Part shown: positions 31,144-41,793 of the stretch, one piece after another
Numbering within the stretch: position 1 is the stretch's first letter
How the letters are laid out: every line of letters begins with the position of its first letter
Assembly: GCA_964020085.1 (NCBI GenBank)
Contig: OZ026596.1
Location: 13,240,939-13,304,938 of the forward strand
Length of the DNA: 64,000 nt
Reading direction: 5' to 3'
DNA from: Micromussa lordhowensis
Lineage: Eukaryota; Cnidaria; Anthozoa; Scleractinia; Lobophylliidae
The notes under the pieces: model-generated
Seen by the model: only the letters and a program-made list of their open reading frames with translations
Told to the model about the DNA's origin: nothing
The model's database searches: none
Program-made: the position numbers and the translations under genes

Positions 31144-31262
31144 TTTTGAACAACCCGGACCAGACATACCAAAATGTCAGGCATTCTTGTTGCTATTGAC
31201 TTTTTCATGAAAAAGTGTTTGACTCTTTGGATCATACTTAACTTCTTAAAGAGATTGGGCCT
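30340..31262 (+). pseudogene. LINE ORF2 reverse transcriptase, N-terminal half
   Basis: Frames in order read GAIIQTRATWSEQGAKSNKY, then MKELHPFFSDLYKKSVNENS and NTLKTFQKNKTPGNDGLTIE. They are followed by VITLLEKKGKDKRLIKNWHP, ISLINVDAKIASKTLAKRLE and DAYVKGRSIFDAVRTIDDIL. The PGNDGLT..F, I.L..K.GKD.....WRPISL.N.D.KI..K.LA.R and GR.I motifs are reverse transcriptase blocks 0-3 of L1/Tx1 LINEs. A palindromic MITE interrupts at 31018-31157; afterwards GILVAIDF and FDSLDHT mark the block with the first catalytic Asp. The FADD box and the thumb were not found, so the copy is truncated in the middle. Confidence 0.8.
31018..31157. mobile_element. Palindromic MITE (ATCCACTGGATAGTGATTTA family), copy 1
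   Basis: Ends CCCAGTTGTTCGAAGG and (reverse) CCGGGTTGTTCAAAAGG enclose near-mirror arms around GGATAACGCTATTTACCGG and CCGGTGGATAGCGTTATCC. ACCAG lies on both sides in the host LINE. A second copy is at 58379-58530. Confidence 0.8.
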
Positions 31263-31329
31263 GGCGTCATGACGTGCGGACACCTTGACTAATGCTTTTT
31301 TTTTCCTCGCCAAATTTTGATTGACAAAC

Positions 31330-31805
31330 GCTTTTTGGGAATAGGAAATCAAGACTTCAACATCCTCGCGACAAAGTAATAACCTTCAAGCCGATGGGAG
31401 GGAAAAACGCTCCAAGCAGGGCTTGAGCTCTTCAATCGAAGAAGAAGACACGATTCGTCCAGACAACGTACAAGACTCTATCGACTGCCTTAAGAAAGTA
31501 ATGTCAAAAGATTTCGCCAAGCTCCATGAAGACATGGACAAACTTTGACATGAATTTAAAGGACCTTGACGCTGTGAAAGGCACCATAAAAGATATTGAG
31601 AAAAGTCTAAGCAGTCTAAGATGTCGAATCACTAAAAGAGGCTGTTAAGAATACATCTAAAACAAGTGCGTACAATATTGAAGCCATGAACAAGAGAATT
31701 TTAGATCTGGAGAAGCAGCTTGAACTAGAAACCGAAAGAAACACCATATTAGAGCAGTACACGAGACAAGAAAATCTGCAGTTCAACAACATCAAAGAAA
31801 TGTAA
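31330..31805 (+). pseudogene. Foreign LINE ORF1 fragment inside ORF2
   Basis: With two frame changes, the stretch reads RSKQGLSSSIEEEDTIRPDN, LKKVMSKDFAKLHEDMDKL, DLDAVKGTIKDIEKSL and LEKQLELETERNTILEQYTR, QENLQFNN. The heptad pattern and the ending QYTRQENL..NN are those of L1-type ORF1 coiled coils before the RRM-like domain. It is different in sequence from the ORF1 at 27533, so it comes from another LINE copy or lineage that landed or recombined between reverse transcriptase and C-terminus of this ORF2. Confidence 0.6.
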
Positions 31806-31819
31806 AGGTATCCAGAACA

Positions 31820-32467
31820 TTACAGACCTTCCTTAAAGACCCGAATACCTTTTTGTCTTCTCATGAACTTAAGGAACGATACAATGTTAAAACAAACTTT
31901 TTAGTTTTTTATAGTCTAAAATCTTCGTTAAAATCCTTGAGAGAAAGCCGGTCACTTAATACTACATCCGCTCAAAGCTTTCTGCAAAGCTTCTTAAAAG
32001 CCAAAAAGCTGATTACTATAAAGCTAAAAACCCCTTTTCGAAGCCAGGAAAAATGGTTAGCTGATTGTGAACTTGAAAGTCATGAAACAATTGACTAGAA
32101 GTCGGTTTACCTACTCCAGTTTAGATGTATGATAATTACCAAACTAATTACCTTTCAATTCAAACTTTTACACAGAAGACTTGCTACGGATTCCTTTCTC
32201 AAAAACATGGGAATAAAACAAAGTGACTTGTGCACCTTCTGCAAGACTGAGACGGAAAGTCTGATTCATTTATTTTGGTCCTGTGGTGTAACCTCTATTT
32301 TTTGGCAAGAATTTAAACAGCGGATAACAACAAATTATGAAAATGTAACCAGTAATTCTAATTCAGCAACAGTATTAGGCTTTAAGCCTTTTTTCTTTCA
32401 GAAGAAAACTCATCATTTATGCTTAATTACTAGATATTATATTTGGATCTGCAGAACTCAAGGCTAG
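31820..32467 (+). pseudogene. LINE ORF2 C-terminal domain with zinc knuckle
   Basis: Frame one (31820-32098) reads TFLKDPNTFLSSHELKERYN then FLVFYSLKSSLKSL; after a stop at 32096-32098 the next frame reads TFQFKLLHRRLATDSFLKNM, CTFCKTETESLIHLFWSC and FWQEFKQRI. The F..KLLHR....N..L...GI...D.C.FC...ESL.HLFW.C pattern is the C-terminal cysteine-histidine knuckle of L1/Tx1-type ORF2 proteins. The stop at 32467 may be near the natural end. An AT-rich 3' tail follows to about 32640. Confidence 0.8.
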
Positions 32468-32640
32468 AAAACTTCGTAATTTTCAAGCACTTGTTTGATA
32501 CCTGTTCAATGGCCTCCTGTGCCTGTTGTCAATTTAATAACACCGATACGCTATTCACAAGGCCGTGTGGCTGTTCTATTGGTACAAGTAAATATTTTAC
32601 AATTAAATAGGAGAGCATTCTGATTTACTTTCTTTTTTTT

Positions 32641-33554
32641 GAAATGCAATCGTAGTGGACTATAATGTCATGTCATGTTACTAATGCATCGTATTGTACT
32701 GTAATGTAATGCCATATAATACAATGTAGTATACTGGTTTTTTTTTTGGTAACTTTTAATTTTATAATAAAGTTTCCATATAACGCACGCTCTGACTGGC
32801 TGAACAGCATGCTTTATCAGAGAACAGAGCATGGGTTGATGACGGTAAGCTGGCTTCTTCAAATTTTTGCTTCGGAATTTTGGCAAATTTGACCCAAATT
32901 AAACATCCCCTGTGGCTCAGACAGATGCAGTGGAAACGAGCTATCTGTCTGCAGTAAACATAGCTGCACTTAGACCATTGCTAACAACAGACATGCTAAA
33001 ATTGTACTAAAATGACAAGTTTTGCTAGATTCCGACAAAACACGCAAATGTTGTATAGACAACAAACGGTATTTCGGTTCAGAAAACTCACGGTTTAATT
33101 TCACGGTTTCTTTAGTTTTACATTTTCATCTCGACTCTAGCGACGACTCCGACAACTAACTCGAAAACCTGACCGCGTGCGAATTACAAAATCAGAGTAA
33201 CTGTCAATCAAAAAATGAAATCTGATCACAACAAAACCTACGCGCACAACTGCGTGACGCGTGACTCAAAATGTCTTTTGTCCACAACGAAATAAACAAC
33301 TTCTCATTCTCAACCTAGCGAATGCTTCAAGTAAAGACATTACGAAGGCACAAATTAAACTTAAGTAAAATAACGACAGGAAACACCAACTGAGCTGTCT
33401 GTTTACGATGAGAAGCTTTATTTTTGTAAAAATGTTCAAACAACACTTACATGCAGTGTAAGATGGTATCTACATTATTCTGGAGACGCATCAGATCACT
33501 GTAGTTTGTTCAGTCAAACATTTTATGGCCTACTAATTAGTTATCTTACCATGT
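32641..33554. other. Non-coding stretch
   Basis: AT-rich, with repeated TAATGTAATG-type steps at about 32665-32730. I see no gene and no bounded repeat. Confidence 0.35.
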
Positions 33555-34141
33555 ATAGATCGTTTTCACTGTCACGCAATAAAAAAATAAATTGAAAACC
33601 ATTCACTGGATAAAGTCAAGAAATTTTGTTCTTATTGGTAATGCACAAAGAAGACACTTCCTCAAGTTTTAGGTCTGTGCGTTTACCCAAACTGCAGATA
33701 TTCGTCGAAATGTTCCGCAGAAATTTACAGAGCTTAGTATAGAAACGCCATGTTGGTGCACATCAGATGTGCACCAACATGGCGGGCGGAAAATAGTGTA
33801 AACATCTGGAACTTACTTTGGCTATCTAGGCGACTGATTATTTGTACTTAACAAACAAGCATTTACATAAGCACTTTTCCTAATGCTCTAACTTCCTAAA
33901 AAGCTACAAATCATGAGATAGGTTTATATTTTGCAGCAAATGCGATCGCAGCTTTGTGTCACGCATCAACATAACTCTGAAATTGAAAATGCTCTGATTT
34001 CCAAACGAATCGCGCTATTGAGCTGTAAAATTGTAAACAGATATAAATATATGGTCTCTTATGCCCGATGAGGATAAAAACTTTAGTGGCTCTTTAGTTT
34101 CGGATATTAGAAAGCGATGATGTCACCTGAAAACGATCTAT
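33555..34141. mobile_element. MITE with ATAGATCGTTTTCA ends
   Basis: Left end ATAGATCGTTTTCACTGTCA and right end (reverse) ATAGATCGTTTTCAGGTGAC are inverted. Size 587 bp. It contains the 39-bp palindrome at 33746-33784. No gene inside. Confidence 0.65.
33746..33784. repeat. 39-bp near-perfect palindrome
   Basis: CGCCATGTTGGTGCACATC, a single A, then its exact reverse complement GATGTGCACCAACATGGCG: two 19-base arms with one central base. Confidence 0.95.
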
Positions 34142-34234
34142 CATAAATTCCCAGTTTCTCTCTTGTTGTACATCGCAACCAAAAAGACTTGTCAAATTAA
34201 CCAAATCATTACTGCAAACAGCTCCATCAATGCT

Positions 34235-34310
34235 CCTATCTTTGAGACTTCATAAAAAATAACTCTTGCACGCCTTGCATGCCTATGTTTTTATCAGCCG
34301 GGGCTTTACC
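34235..34310 (-). pseudogene. Short CR1/L2-type LINE RT fragment
   Basis: The minus strand reads KHRHARRARVIFYEVSK, matching KHRHARRARVIFLIKRL at 59883-59930 in the LINE that interrupts the Gypsy element. It is a very short fragment of the C-terminal end of the same LINE family's reverse transcriptase ORF. Confidence 0.6.
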
Positions 34311-35076
34311 AATCATTCTACAAGTTGAATTCCACTTCAAAGCAACACTGTACATTACCATTTGTGTTTTTTTTAAGTCCAGGAAGCCCCTTTAAATCTG
34401 CAATCTGTATTCAAAAGTCACTTGAAAGCTAACGGATCATCATGTTTTTGCGGCACCTAAACATCGATTTGTGTTTTTTCTTTTCCTTTTATGTCCCAAA
34501 GAAGTAATTTCTCCGTTTTAGGAATGAACACAAGACCCTGGACATTTGTACATTTGGCCCGCAATGCATCATGATTACTTGCACTTTCTGAGCGCATGAT
34601 TTTAAGACTAATTTTACAGCTGGTTAAGGCCAGCACAGAAAATTGGGAGGTGGTTTTCGCACAGCCAGTTAAAGCCAGCACAGGAGTCAGTGGGATAAGA
34701 GGGGTCCATCTTAACTACCAATTAGTCATGAATTTGTTGCTGAGGAAGGTTTCTAACTGTCACATTATGAAAACAGAACCTCCTAAGAATAAGCTTTTGC
34801 ACAGGTTTGTTCCAATAAAGAATCCTGCAAAAGTTTCAAGTCATGGCCACATATTACCAATCATGTGATCAGAATAGAAAAAAAACCTAAAACTTCAAAG
34901 GCATTTAAATCCAAAAATACCCCGTTCACACCAAAGCTTAAACATGTTTAAAACTTGTTTTGATAAACAGATAAGAGACAGATAATAAGACTGGCTGTTC
35001 ACCCTGTGGGCGCGTTTGACAAAACACGTCTAAAACCGTGTTAAACAAAACTACCTCGCGAGGTAGGTAGTTTAAC

Positions 35077-35818
35077 CAGGTGACCCGAAAACACTGATCC
35101 CCGGTCCACGGACCCTCACTACTGACCGGGTCCGTGGACTACCTACGGACCGGTCCACGGACTACCACTACGGACCCCTCTATGGACCACCCCCCCCAAA
35201 AAAAACAGAAATAAAGATTTCACTTACTGCTTGTCCCGGCTGCTTGTCCACGGCAATAGATCACTTGTGTCAAAATTTCGAGTATTGCGCTAGGAAAATG
35301 TAACAGACCTGAGTTTAGTCTTGGGTGCAAGTTATATCATTGACATTCGACATTTTTTCTTTCCTGTGGCTATAAGTATATATGAAAGAAATCTCTGAGA
35401 AGCTTCACTTGTTCGACCTATTCTCCCACCGGTTGCGAACCCGTCCCAGGCTTCACAATTTGAAATATAAACAAAATGGCAAAGGAAAAGAAATCACAAA
35501 TTTCTTAGGTTTGCCAGTCTTTCATACAAAGCCACAGCACTGAAAATGGCAAAGATGTAATGATCTGCAATAACATAACTTGTGCCCGAGACTGAACCCA
35601 GGCCTGTCACATTTACCCAGCATAGACCAGCGTAACACACAAAATTTCACTGACACAAGTGATATATTGGACAAGCAGTAAGTGAAATCTTTATTTCTAT
35701 TTTTTTTATTTTTTTATTTTATTTAGCGGGTGGTCCATAGAGGGGTCCGCAGTGGTAGTCCGTGGACCGGTCTGTAGTTGGGGTCCGTGGACCGGGGGTC
35801 AGTGTTTTCGGGTCACCC
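35077..35818. mobile_element. Nested hAT-type MITE with 8-bp TSD AGTTTAAC
   Basis: AGTTTAAC is present at 35069-35076 and 35819-35826. The ends are CAGGTGACCCGAAAACACTG and (reverse) GGGTGACCCGAAAACACTG. Inverted similarity continues inward through the GGTCCGTGGACC words and to about 35275/35640 (GAAATAAAGATTTCACTTAC and its reverse), so arms are about 180-200 bp. No gene inside. Confidence 0.85.
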
Positions 35819-35853
35819 AGTTTAACAATCGTGTGTAATAAAACACATTCAAA

Positions 35854-36898
35854 ATGGCAGCAGAAACCAAAAGTCGCAGAAGAGTTTGGGAGCACAAAGA
35901 AACCCTCCTGTTACTTGAAAAGTGTGGAGACAAGAATATCCAGCTCCAGCTAAAGTCGTGCACAAGAAAAAAGCCTATATGGCTAGAAATTGCGGCATAT
36001 CTTCGAGCAGCAGGCTATGAAGACAGACGACAGAAGCTGTAAGACACGAATTCACACTCGGATAAGCGCCTACAGAAGCTACAAAGACGAATACGCCAAG
36101 ACGGGGAATGCTACACCAAAGAAGAAGGCGGCTTTCTTCAACGAAGTGGACGAGCTTTGTCGGACAAGCCATGTGCCAAACCAGAGGTAATTATAAAGTC
36201 CGCTACAATTTCCATAGGTGGCGACGATGATGAATAAAAAACAAGAGCACAAAACGTTGAGCCAAACGTAAACATCCCTGGGAGCAGCAAAGAAAAGTCA
36301 GAACACCTTGACAAACCTCTCAATTGTGTGACAGTGGTGACAGGTAAGAGTTACAAAATGCTTTCCGACTGGAGGGCTAGACAATAGAATCGTGTCCAAC
36401 AGCAACATAACATCTGACGTCGCCTGTGAGAGTTTTTTTCAATCAGTAACTTTGAATACTTTATTTGAGAGTTTTTGATGGCGTGCAAGCAGGTACTGCG
36501 TCCGTATTTACAATGTAATATTCAGACAACTATACCATAAGTCTTTTTATATCTTTTAATTACCGGTATATCTTGGCTATAATGTTTATGCAATCGATTG
36601 AAGTTTCGGCGGTCGCCATGTTGTTCCTTCAGGTGCAACGGAAGCCGATGAAACAAAGAAGCCAGTACCCCGTCAGTCCGCCATCTTAAAGGCAAATAAA
36701 AAGAGGAAATCCGCCTCTGATGTATTTGCAAAGTTCGATAAAGCGTTTGAGTCCTTTGTGGAGTATCAGCAAGTGGCTGACAAGTGCTTCCTCAAAGCTG
36801 AAGTGGCAAGGGAGAGGCGAGAGGAGGAAAAAGTGGAAAAGCGAAGGAAAGAGGATCAAGAATTTCTCCTGAAACTGGCGCAGGTTCTTCACAAGTAG
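35854..36898 (+). pseudogene. Myb/SANT-like DNA-binding protein of the Harbinger element
   Basis: Exon 1 starts at the ATG at 35854 and reads RVWEHKETLLLLEKCGDKNI, IWLEIAAYLRAAGYED; after a frame change near 36025 it continues CKTRIHTRISAYRSYKDEYA and FFNEVDELC. This is the Myb/SANT-like domain that helps Harbinger transposases bind DNA and enter the nucleus. A middle stretch (about 36192-36344) reads KSATISIGGDDDE, a TAA, then VNIPGSSKEKSEH, ending at donor gtaaga. The last exon follows an acceptor (ttccttcag) at 36634 and reads ATEADETKKPVPRQSAILKA, DVFAKFDKAFESFVEYQQVA and a Glu/Arg-rich coiled coil to the stop at 36898. The frame change and the TAA make this copy inactive. Confidence 0.75.
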
Positions 36899-38345
36899 AA
36901 CCAAGTAAGTACCTGCATCAGTTTCCAGTTTGGTATTGACATTTTGTGCGAGCTGTTAAAAAAATTAGACTAGCTTATGTGCGGTTTTGAAACTTGCATT
37001 ACTTGAAATTATACTTGTCATGTTTAATTTCACGACGTCTGAATTAAGCTTAAGCTTATATCGTTAATTAATTCGCTGTTATTTATTGCTCAAAATGTTT
37101 TGGCTCATATTTTTAAACGGCACTATTTAAATATTAAGCTTGGATCTCCTATTCCTGTCTTTGATGTTGGACAGATATTTTTAGTATAGAGTCATTTGAA
37201 GTGTTGAATGTACTGGAAGAAAAAAAATGCAGCCTCCTCTTACTGCTCTCAGCTGCCTATAGGCTCAGAGAAAGTTTGAAAGTCAGTTTGAAATTATTTT
37301 TCACAAGAAAGGATTTTTGTAAGTTTGATGAGACTTCTGTGAATTAATTCCAAGTTGCTAAAGGGGCAGTGTCACATGGACCAAAACAGTGCTAGTCAGT
37401 ATCATAATATTATAATTCCATCTACATGTGACTGCACTGCCCCAGCTACATGATACAATATTATAACAATGTGGCATGAACTTTTTTTTGTGATTTCCAA
37501 TGTCTTGCTTTTTCAGATGAACAAATTCAGCCAGTTTGAATTTTTTCAAAATTTACTGTTGAAAACAAAATTTTGGGAGGCATTGGTGCAATTCCTATTT
37601 GGTATGCAGGAATGCCTCAAGTCTTTGATTTCATGTAATTCAGTAAATAGTAGATTTTTTCATGCCACACTGTAATTTGAAAATCAGAGTAGAGTACTCT
37701 TTTCCTGTATATTGTTAATTCATTTAAGAATACTTTATTATTATAAAACAAAGCAACAAAACAGCTGCAACTGTCTATAAGTTCAATGTAAGATTTTTAA
37801 AAAAGTAAAATATATTAAACTCGATCTTATACCTAAAATCTCTTATGGTCTCGCAATGTTCATAGGCGTCAACAGTCAGAAAGGTCGAGATATTTATCTT
37901 TTCCGGTTTATCGCTGTGAGTGTCGCGTCCCGTGGTTACAAAAGTTGACTTCAATTTGAACATTGTAGCCACTCTGCCTCTAATTTTTAATTCTTCGCCG
38001 GGTAAAAGAATTTGCCAGCAAATGTCCTCAAACTTGATTTCAACTCTGCTCGATGAATGTCAAAGCTGGTGAGCATCGACGCTCAGAGCTATGCAGCCTT
38101 GACGTCACAATCTCTGCACGCTACGATTGGCCCGTTGCATGCCTTTTCCACTACGTCATTGGAATCTCAGGAATCTTACCTCACAACAGGAATGTTACCT
38201 TACAAACATTTCTCTCGATCACTCGAGATTTTTTCTGCCTAGACAATACTCTCGCACGGCTCTATAATGCTGCCGCCTCGCCAGCCTCGCGTCTTCGCTC
38301 CGCTGGCTCGTTGGCAATTAAATTTTCTTCGGAGGAAGAATATTA
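36899..38345. other. Harbinger interior without a recognised gene
   Basis: Lies between the two genes of the Harbinger element. I see no domain. Open frames at 37469-37675 and 38053-38379 have no supporting motif. Confidence 0.4.
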
Positions 38346-39343
38346 TTTTTTGCAACCCCTCAAAAAGTCTTTACAATGAGAATTTACAAAGTAAATGGCT
38401 TCTTTGATGGCTACAGCATTCCTGTTTTGTCCTTGGTTTGGGTCGACTGGGAAAACACCAAGATGGAGCTGAACACCTTGCAGCCACTCCACATTAAAGT
38501 CCTCACCCATGACTTCACAGAAGTTGTGCAACACACAACAAGCAGCAATTTCAAGACAAACAGTCTCAACATTAAGGTCCAGCCTCTTTGCAATGCTTCT
38601 AAACCTACCCTTTAGCCTTCCATAAGCATTCTGAACCACCACTCTTGTCATGCTGAGGATCTTGTTGAAATTCACTTGTTCTCACATTAAGTTCCCATTA
38701 TCAGTATACGGCTTCATTAGCCAGTCACTGAGCGCATATGCAGAGTCTCCAACTATCAAGGGCGGAACTCTCACACCTGATATGACTCGAGATAATTGAA
38801 GTGGTAGGAGAGTCCTCACACAGCAGTGTGAAAACAGTGGTGAATTCTTAAATACGTGCGCGTCATGAACTTTCGCCGGCCATCCAACACAAATGTCAAC
38901 AAAACGATAGTTGTTGTCAACCAATCCCTGCAGTGTTACTGCATGGAATCCTTTTCGATTCACATAATCTTCCGGACTTTGGAGAGGTGCAATGATAGGC
39001 ACATGGCAACCGTCAAGAGCGGCCACTACTTGGGGAAACCCTGCACGATCTCTAAAACCATTGATCTGATCTTGTACTTCTTGCTGATTTTGTGGAAAGA
39101 AAATATATCGAGGAAGAAGAATACCTGCAAGTACCTCACATACCTGTTTCACAATGGTACACACGGTGGATTTTCCCACGCAAAACTAGTTTCCAATAGT
39201 TCTCTAGCGAGCGGAGCCGGCAAGCCAATACAAAGCAATTGCAACACGATGGCGAACTGCAATGGCTTTACGAAAAATTTGTTCCGTTTCGCGATATGGG
39301 GTGACAGTTCAGCGCACAGATATTCAAACAAATCCTTCGACAT
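38346..39343 (-). pseudogene. PIF/Harbinger (HARBI1-like) DDE transposase
   Basis: The minus strand starts SKDLFEYLCAELSPHIAKRN (39343 downward), shifts frame near 39175 and continues VGKSTVCTIVKQVCEVLAGI, then VVAALDGCHVPI with the first catalytic Asp, GWPAKVHDAHVF, and LIVGDSAYALSDWLMKPY with the second Asp. After TGA at 38682-38684 the same frame continues NFNKILSMTRVVVQNAYGRL and KGRFRSI. In family members this last motif is R..VE.AFGRLK..F; here the catalytic Glu codon is CAG (Gln) at 38631-38633. The stop, frameshift and lost Glu make the protein inactive. The TGA is compatible with CGA decay. Confidence 0.9.
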
Positions 39344-39821
39344 CCTGAAGTTCTCTACTCAATAATTATCGCTCCAGCCTTGGCAGGTCTCTTCCCAAAA
39401 GTACTGAGACCTGTTTTTACTCAAAGTAGACGTAAACTTGGGGCGCATTGAAATAGTTGCCGCGCCAACAACAATAAAAATAAATATGACACAAGCTTCT
39501 GGGGCAGAGGTATCAGTAGAGTCATCTCCTGGCAAGCTTCACGTGATTTTCCGTGATTTCTCAGCTTTCTTCCCACTGTGTTTTCCAAAACAAAAGCGCA
39601 ATATTTCGCGCATCCGCCATTTTGTTTAGGTTTTACATGATTTTGTAACATTTTAAGTCAATTACAATTGCACGAACGCGAGGCTGATCATGAACACGAA
39701 GCTGCATTGTTGTCAGCTCAAGTGGTTCGGTGTGAACAGGTTGATCAGTTAACCATGTTTAATTAAACATAGTTTCATTAAACTTTGTTTTATAAGACAT
39801 GTTTTGTTGGTGTGAATGGGG

Positions 39822-40451
39822 TACAAGAATGTCCACATGCTTCAGGCTACGTATGGGTTTTATCAAACTTGGATTATCATAAAAGATATGAGGTAATGAA
39901 CACTCATATTAACAGACTTTCTACAGTAGCTTTCCTCTTCTACATGTAAACAGTAATTCCATACGTATGATTATAAAGGAGGCTAAGTTATTTCTAACTG
40001 AACTAATTCTAGCTTGAAACTGCTAATATACCTACATGTTTGGAGACTGGGTTACATCCTATTACTAAAGGCATAGGCATGCACTTATCAATATTCCACA
40101 ATATTCCAAGCCTAGATTCCTACATGTCCTAGGACAGCTATTGAAAAAAGTAAGCTTTATTCATTTACAAGTTCCTGTTTACTAGAAAGGAAATAAGCTG
40201 CCTACACTTTAGCAATTATGCTCTGAAACAGGCTAAAATGGCATAACTGTGGTTTATGTGTGTGACATAAAGCTAGATTATTACACAACTTCCTTTGTTT
40301 CCATTTCACCATATTTGTCTACTAATAAATTATGAACCTGGTCACACACATAGAAAAAAAAACAAAACTCTTCTTTTCTTCCAAGTTTTAGGGATTTAAA
40401 ATTTTAAAGAGTGCCTTGGAACTGGCACTAGTTACACACATGAAATTATAT
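39822..40451. other. Non-coding stretch
   Basis: No gene or bounded repeat seen. Confidence 0.4.
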
Positions 40452-41793
40452 TGTGTGGTTCCAGAAAATAACCATACCCCCACGGAAGGGATTTTTTTCG
40501 TATGACCCCTCCCCCCTCTGGATTTTCCAAAATCGGCTCCCAGGATAGACCCCCCCCCCCCTCCCCTCCGGAAATTCCATTTTAGCCTCTCACCCCCTGG
40601 AAATATTATCATTCCTTGTGGAAACCAAAAATAACTATTTTTTTAGTGCAAGATACCGGATTTTGATCTCTTATCTTTTTTTCCCGAAAAACTGTGAGTA
40701 ACACATCGCCAGAAGGTATGTCGCCGAGAATTTGCGATATGAAAATTATAGATTTAATCCTGTCAATTCCGTTTCATAATTTAGGCAAAACAGCAGTTAC
40801 TAAAAAAGTTCATTTCCAAGACCGTTGAGAGAGAAATGCTCACAAGAAACGCTTTACACCTCACCAGTTTGTAAAGCAAAACAATCAAAACAACACGATT
40901 AATTTTTCAGTGCCTGTTTTGTTTCAAATTTAGGCGGATCAAATCGTTGTACGTATTTATCTGAAAGATTCAATTTCATTTGGATGTTACTGTTCTTTAA
41001 CGTTTCTAATAAGTTAAATTTCCTTAGCCGTTCTTTGTAGTGCCCCTTGAAGCTGCGCTGTTATTTGGGTTGTCACTTGCAGCGCCAAATATTTTTCTTA
41101 CGCAACCCTTTGCTCTTGATCTTGGTTTACGAATCACTGTAATTTTGGAAGATAACTACGACTCCCTATAAGAACAGTAAAAAGAATGCGTCTTCGATTT
41201 TTTGTAGCCGTTTCAATGTGATTAGATCTTTTTCGCTTTCTTTTCTTGTTAACGAGATAATAGGTCTGTTATCTACCGATTCCGAATTTCTGCTAATTCA
41301 ATGTTGTGTACTCTTTCAGTTCAAATGCTATTTTTCACGCTTGCGACGACAACTTAAAAATGTGACGAAATCTTCCAGCTGAGACGATACAGATAGGAGT
41401 GACAGAAGTATTTGGTCAAGTGCAACTAACATATTTTCAATCAGTCACGATTCACACGTCCATTTTCCACAACGATTCGATCTCTAGCCACAACTTGGGA
41501 AATTGCGGACTCTTGCGGTGACAGAATTTTGAGCCTAACCAACACAAAAATATTCATCTTGTGCTTTAAATGAGCGAGATTTATTTTTTCTGCGTTCGTG
41601 ACTCGAGAAGCTCAATGCAAAAAACGAAACATTACGTACAACAGTAAGAAAATTGAGACCGGCCTAGAAAAAAAATTCATCAAAACAACATCCTTCCCCC
41701 CTTCCGGAAATTCCTGGGCCTATGACACCCCCCACCTCCCGGAATTTCCATTCCCTTCCGTGGGGGGGTATGGATATTTTCTGGAACCACACA
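40452..41793. mobile_element. Long-TIR MITE I with CCCC-rich arms
   Basis: Left end TGTGTGGTTCCAGAAAATA and right end (reverse) TGTGTGGTTCCAGAAAATA match, then CCATACCCCCACGGAAGGG; inverted similarity (CCGGAAATTCC words) covers about 120-130 bases per arm, with a run of about 14 C at 40548-40561. No gene in the 1.34-kb body, and no clear target duplication. Confidence 0.8.

Larger units (their letters stand above)
27533..32640 (+). mobile_element. Tx1/L1-type LINE, decayed and interrupted
   Basis: The order ORF1 (27533-28348), apurinic-type endonuclease (29520-30004), reverse transcriptase (30340-31262) and C-terminal zinc knuckle (31820-32467) is that of an L1/Tx1-type LINE on the plus strand. 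Insertions separate its parts: a Penelope-like fragment (28373-29009), a palindromic MITE (31018-31157) and a foreign ORF1 fragment (31330-31805). Frameshifts, stops and an internal deletion in the endonuclease show that it is dead. The 5' and 3' ends are approximate. Confidence 0.75.
34920..39821. mobile_element. PIF/Harbinger DNA transposon
   Basis: Left end CCCCGTTCACACCAAAGC and right end (reverse) CCCCATTCACACCAACAA are inverted, with subterminal AAACATGTTTAA-type words in both arms and TA flanking each end. Inside lie the two genes expected of PIF/Harbinger: a Myb/SANT-like protein on the plus strand (35854-36898) and a DDE transposase on the minus strand (38346-39343). The expected 3-bp TWA target duplication is not clean. 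A hAT-type MITE is nested at 35077-35818. Size 4.9 kb. Both genes are broken. Confidence 0.85.

Noticed and set aside
35077..35818. Considered as a promoter or origin because of symmetric GGTCCGTGGACC repeats
   Set aside because: The 8-bp duplication and matching ends explain it fully as a hAT-type MITE.
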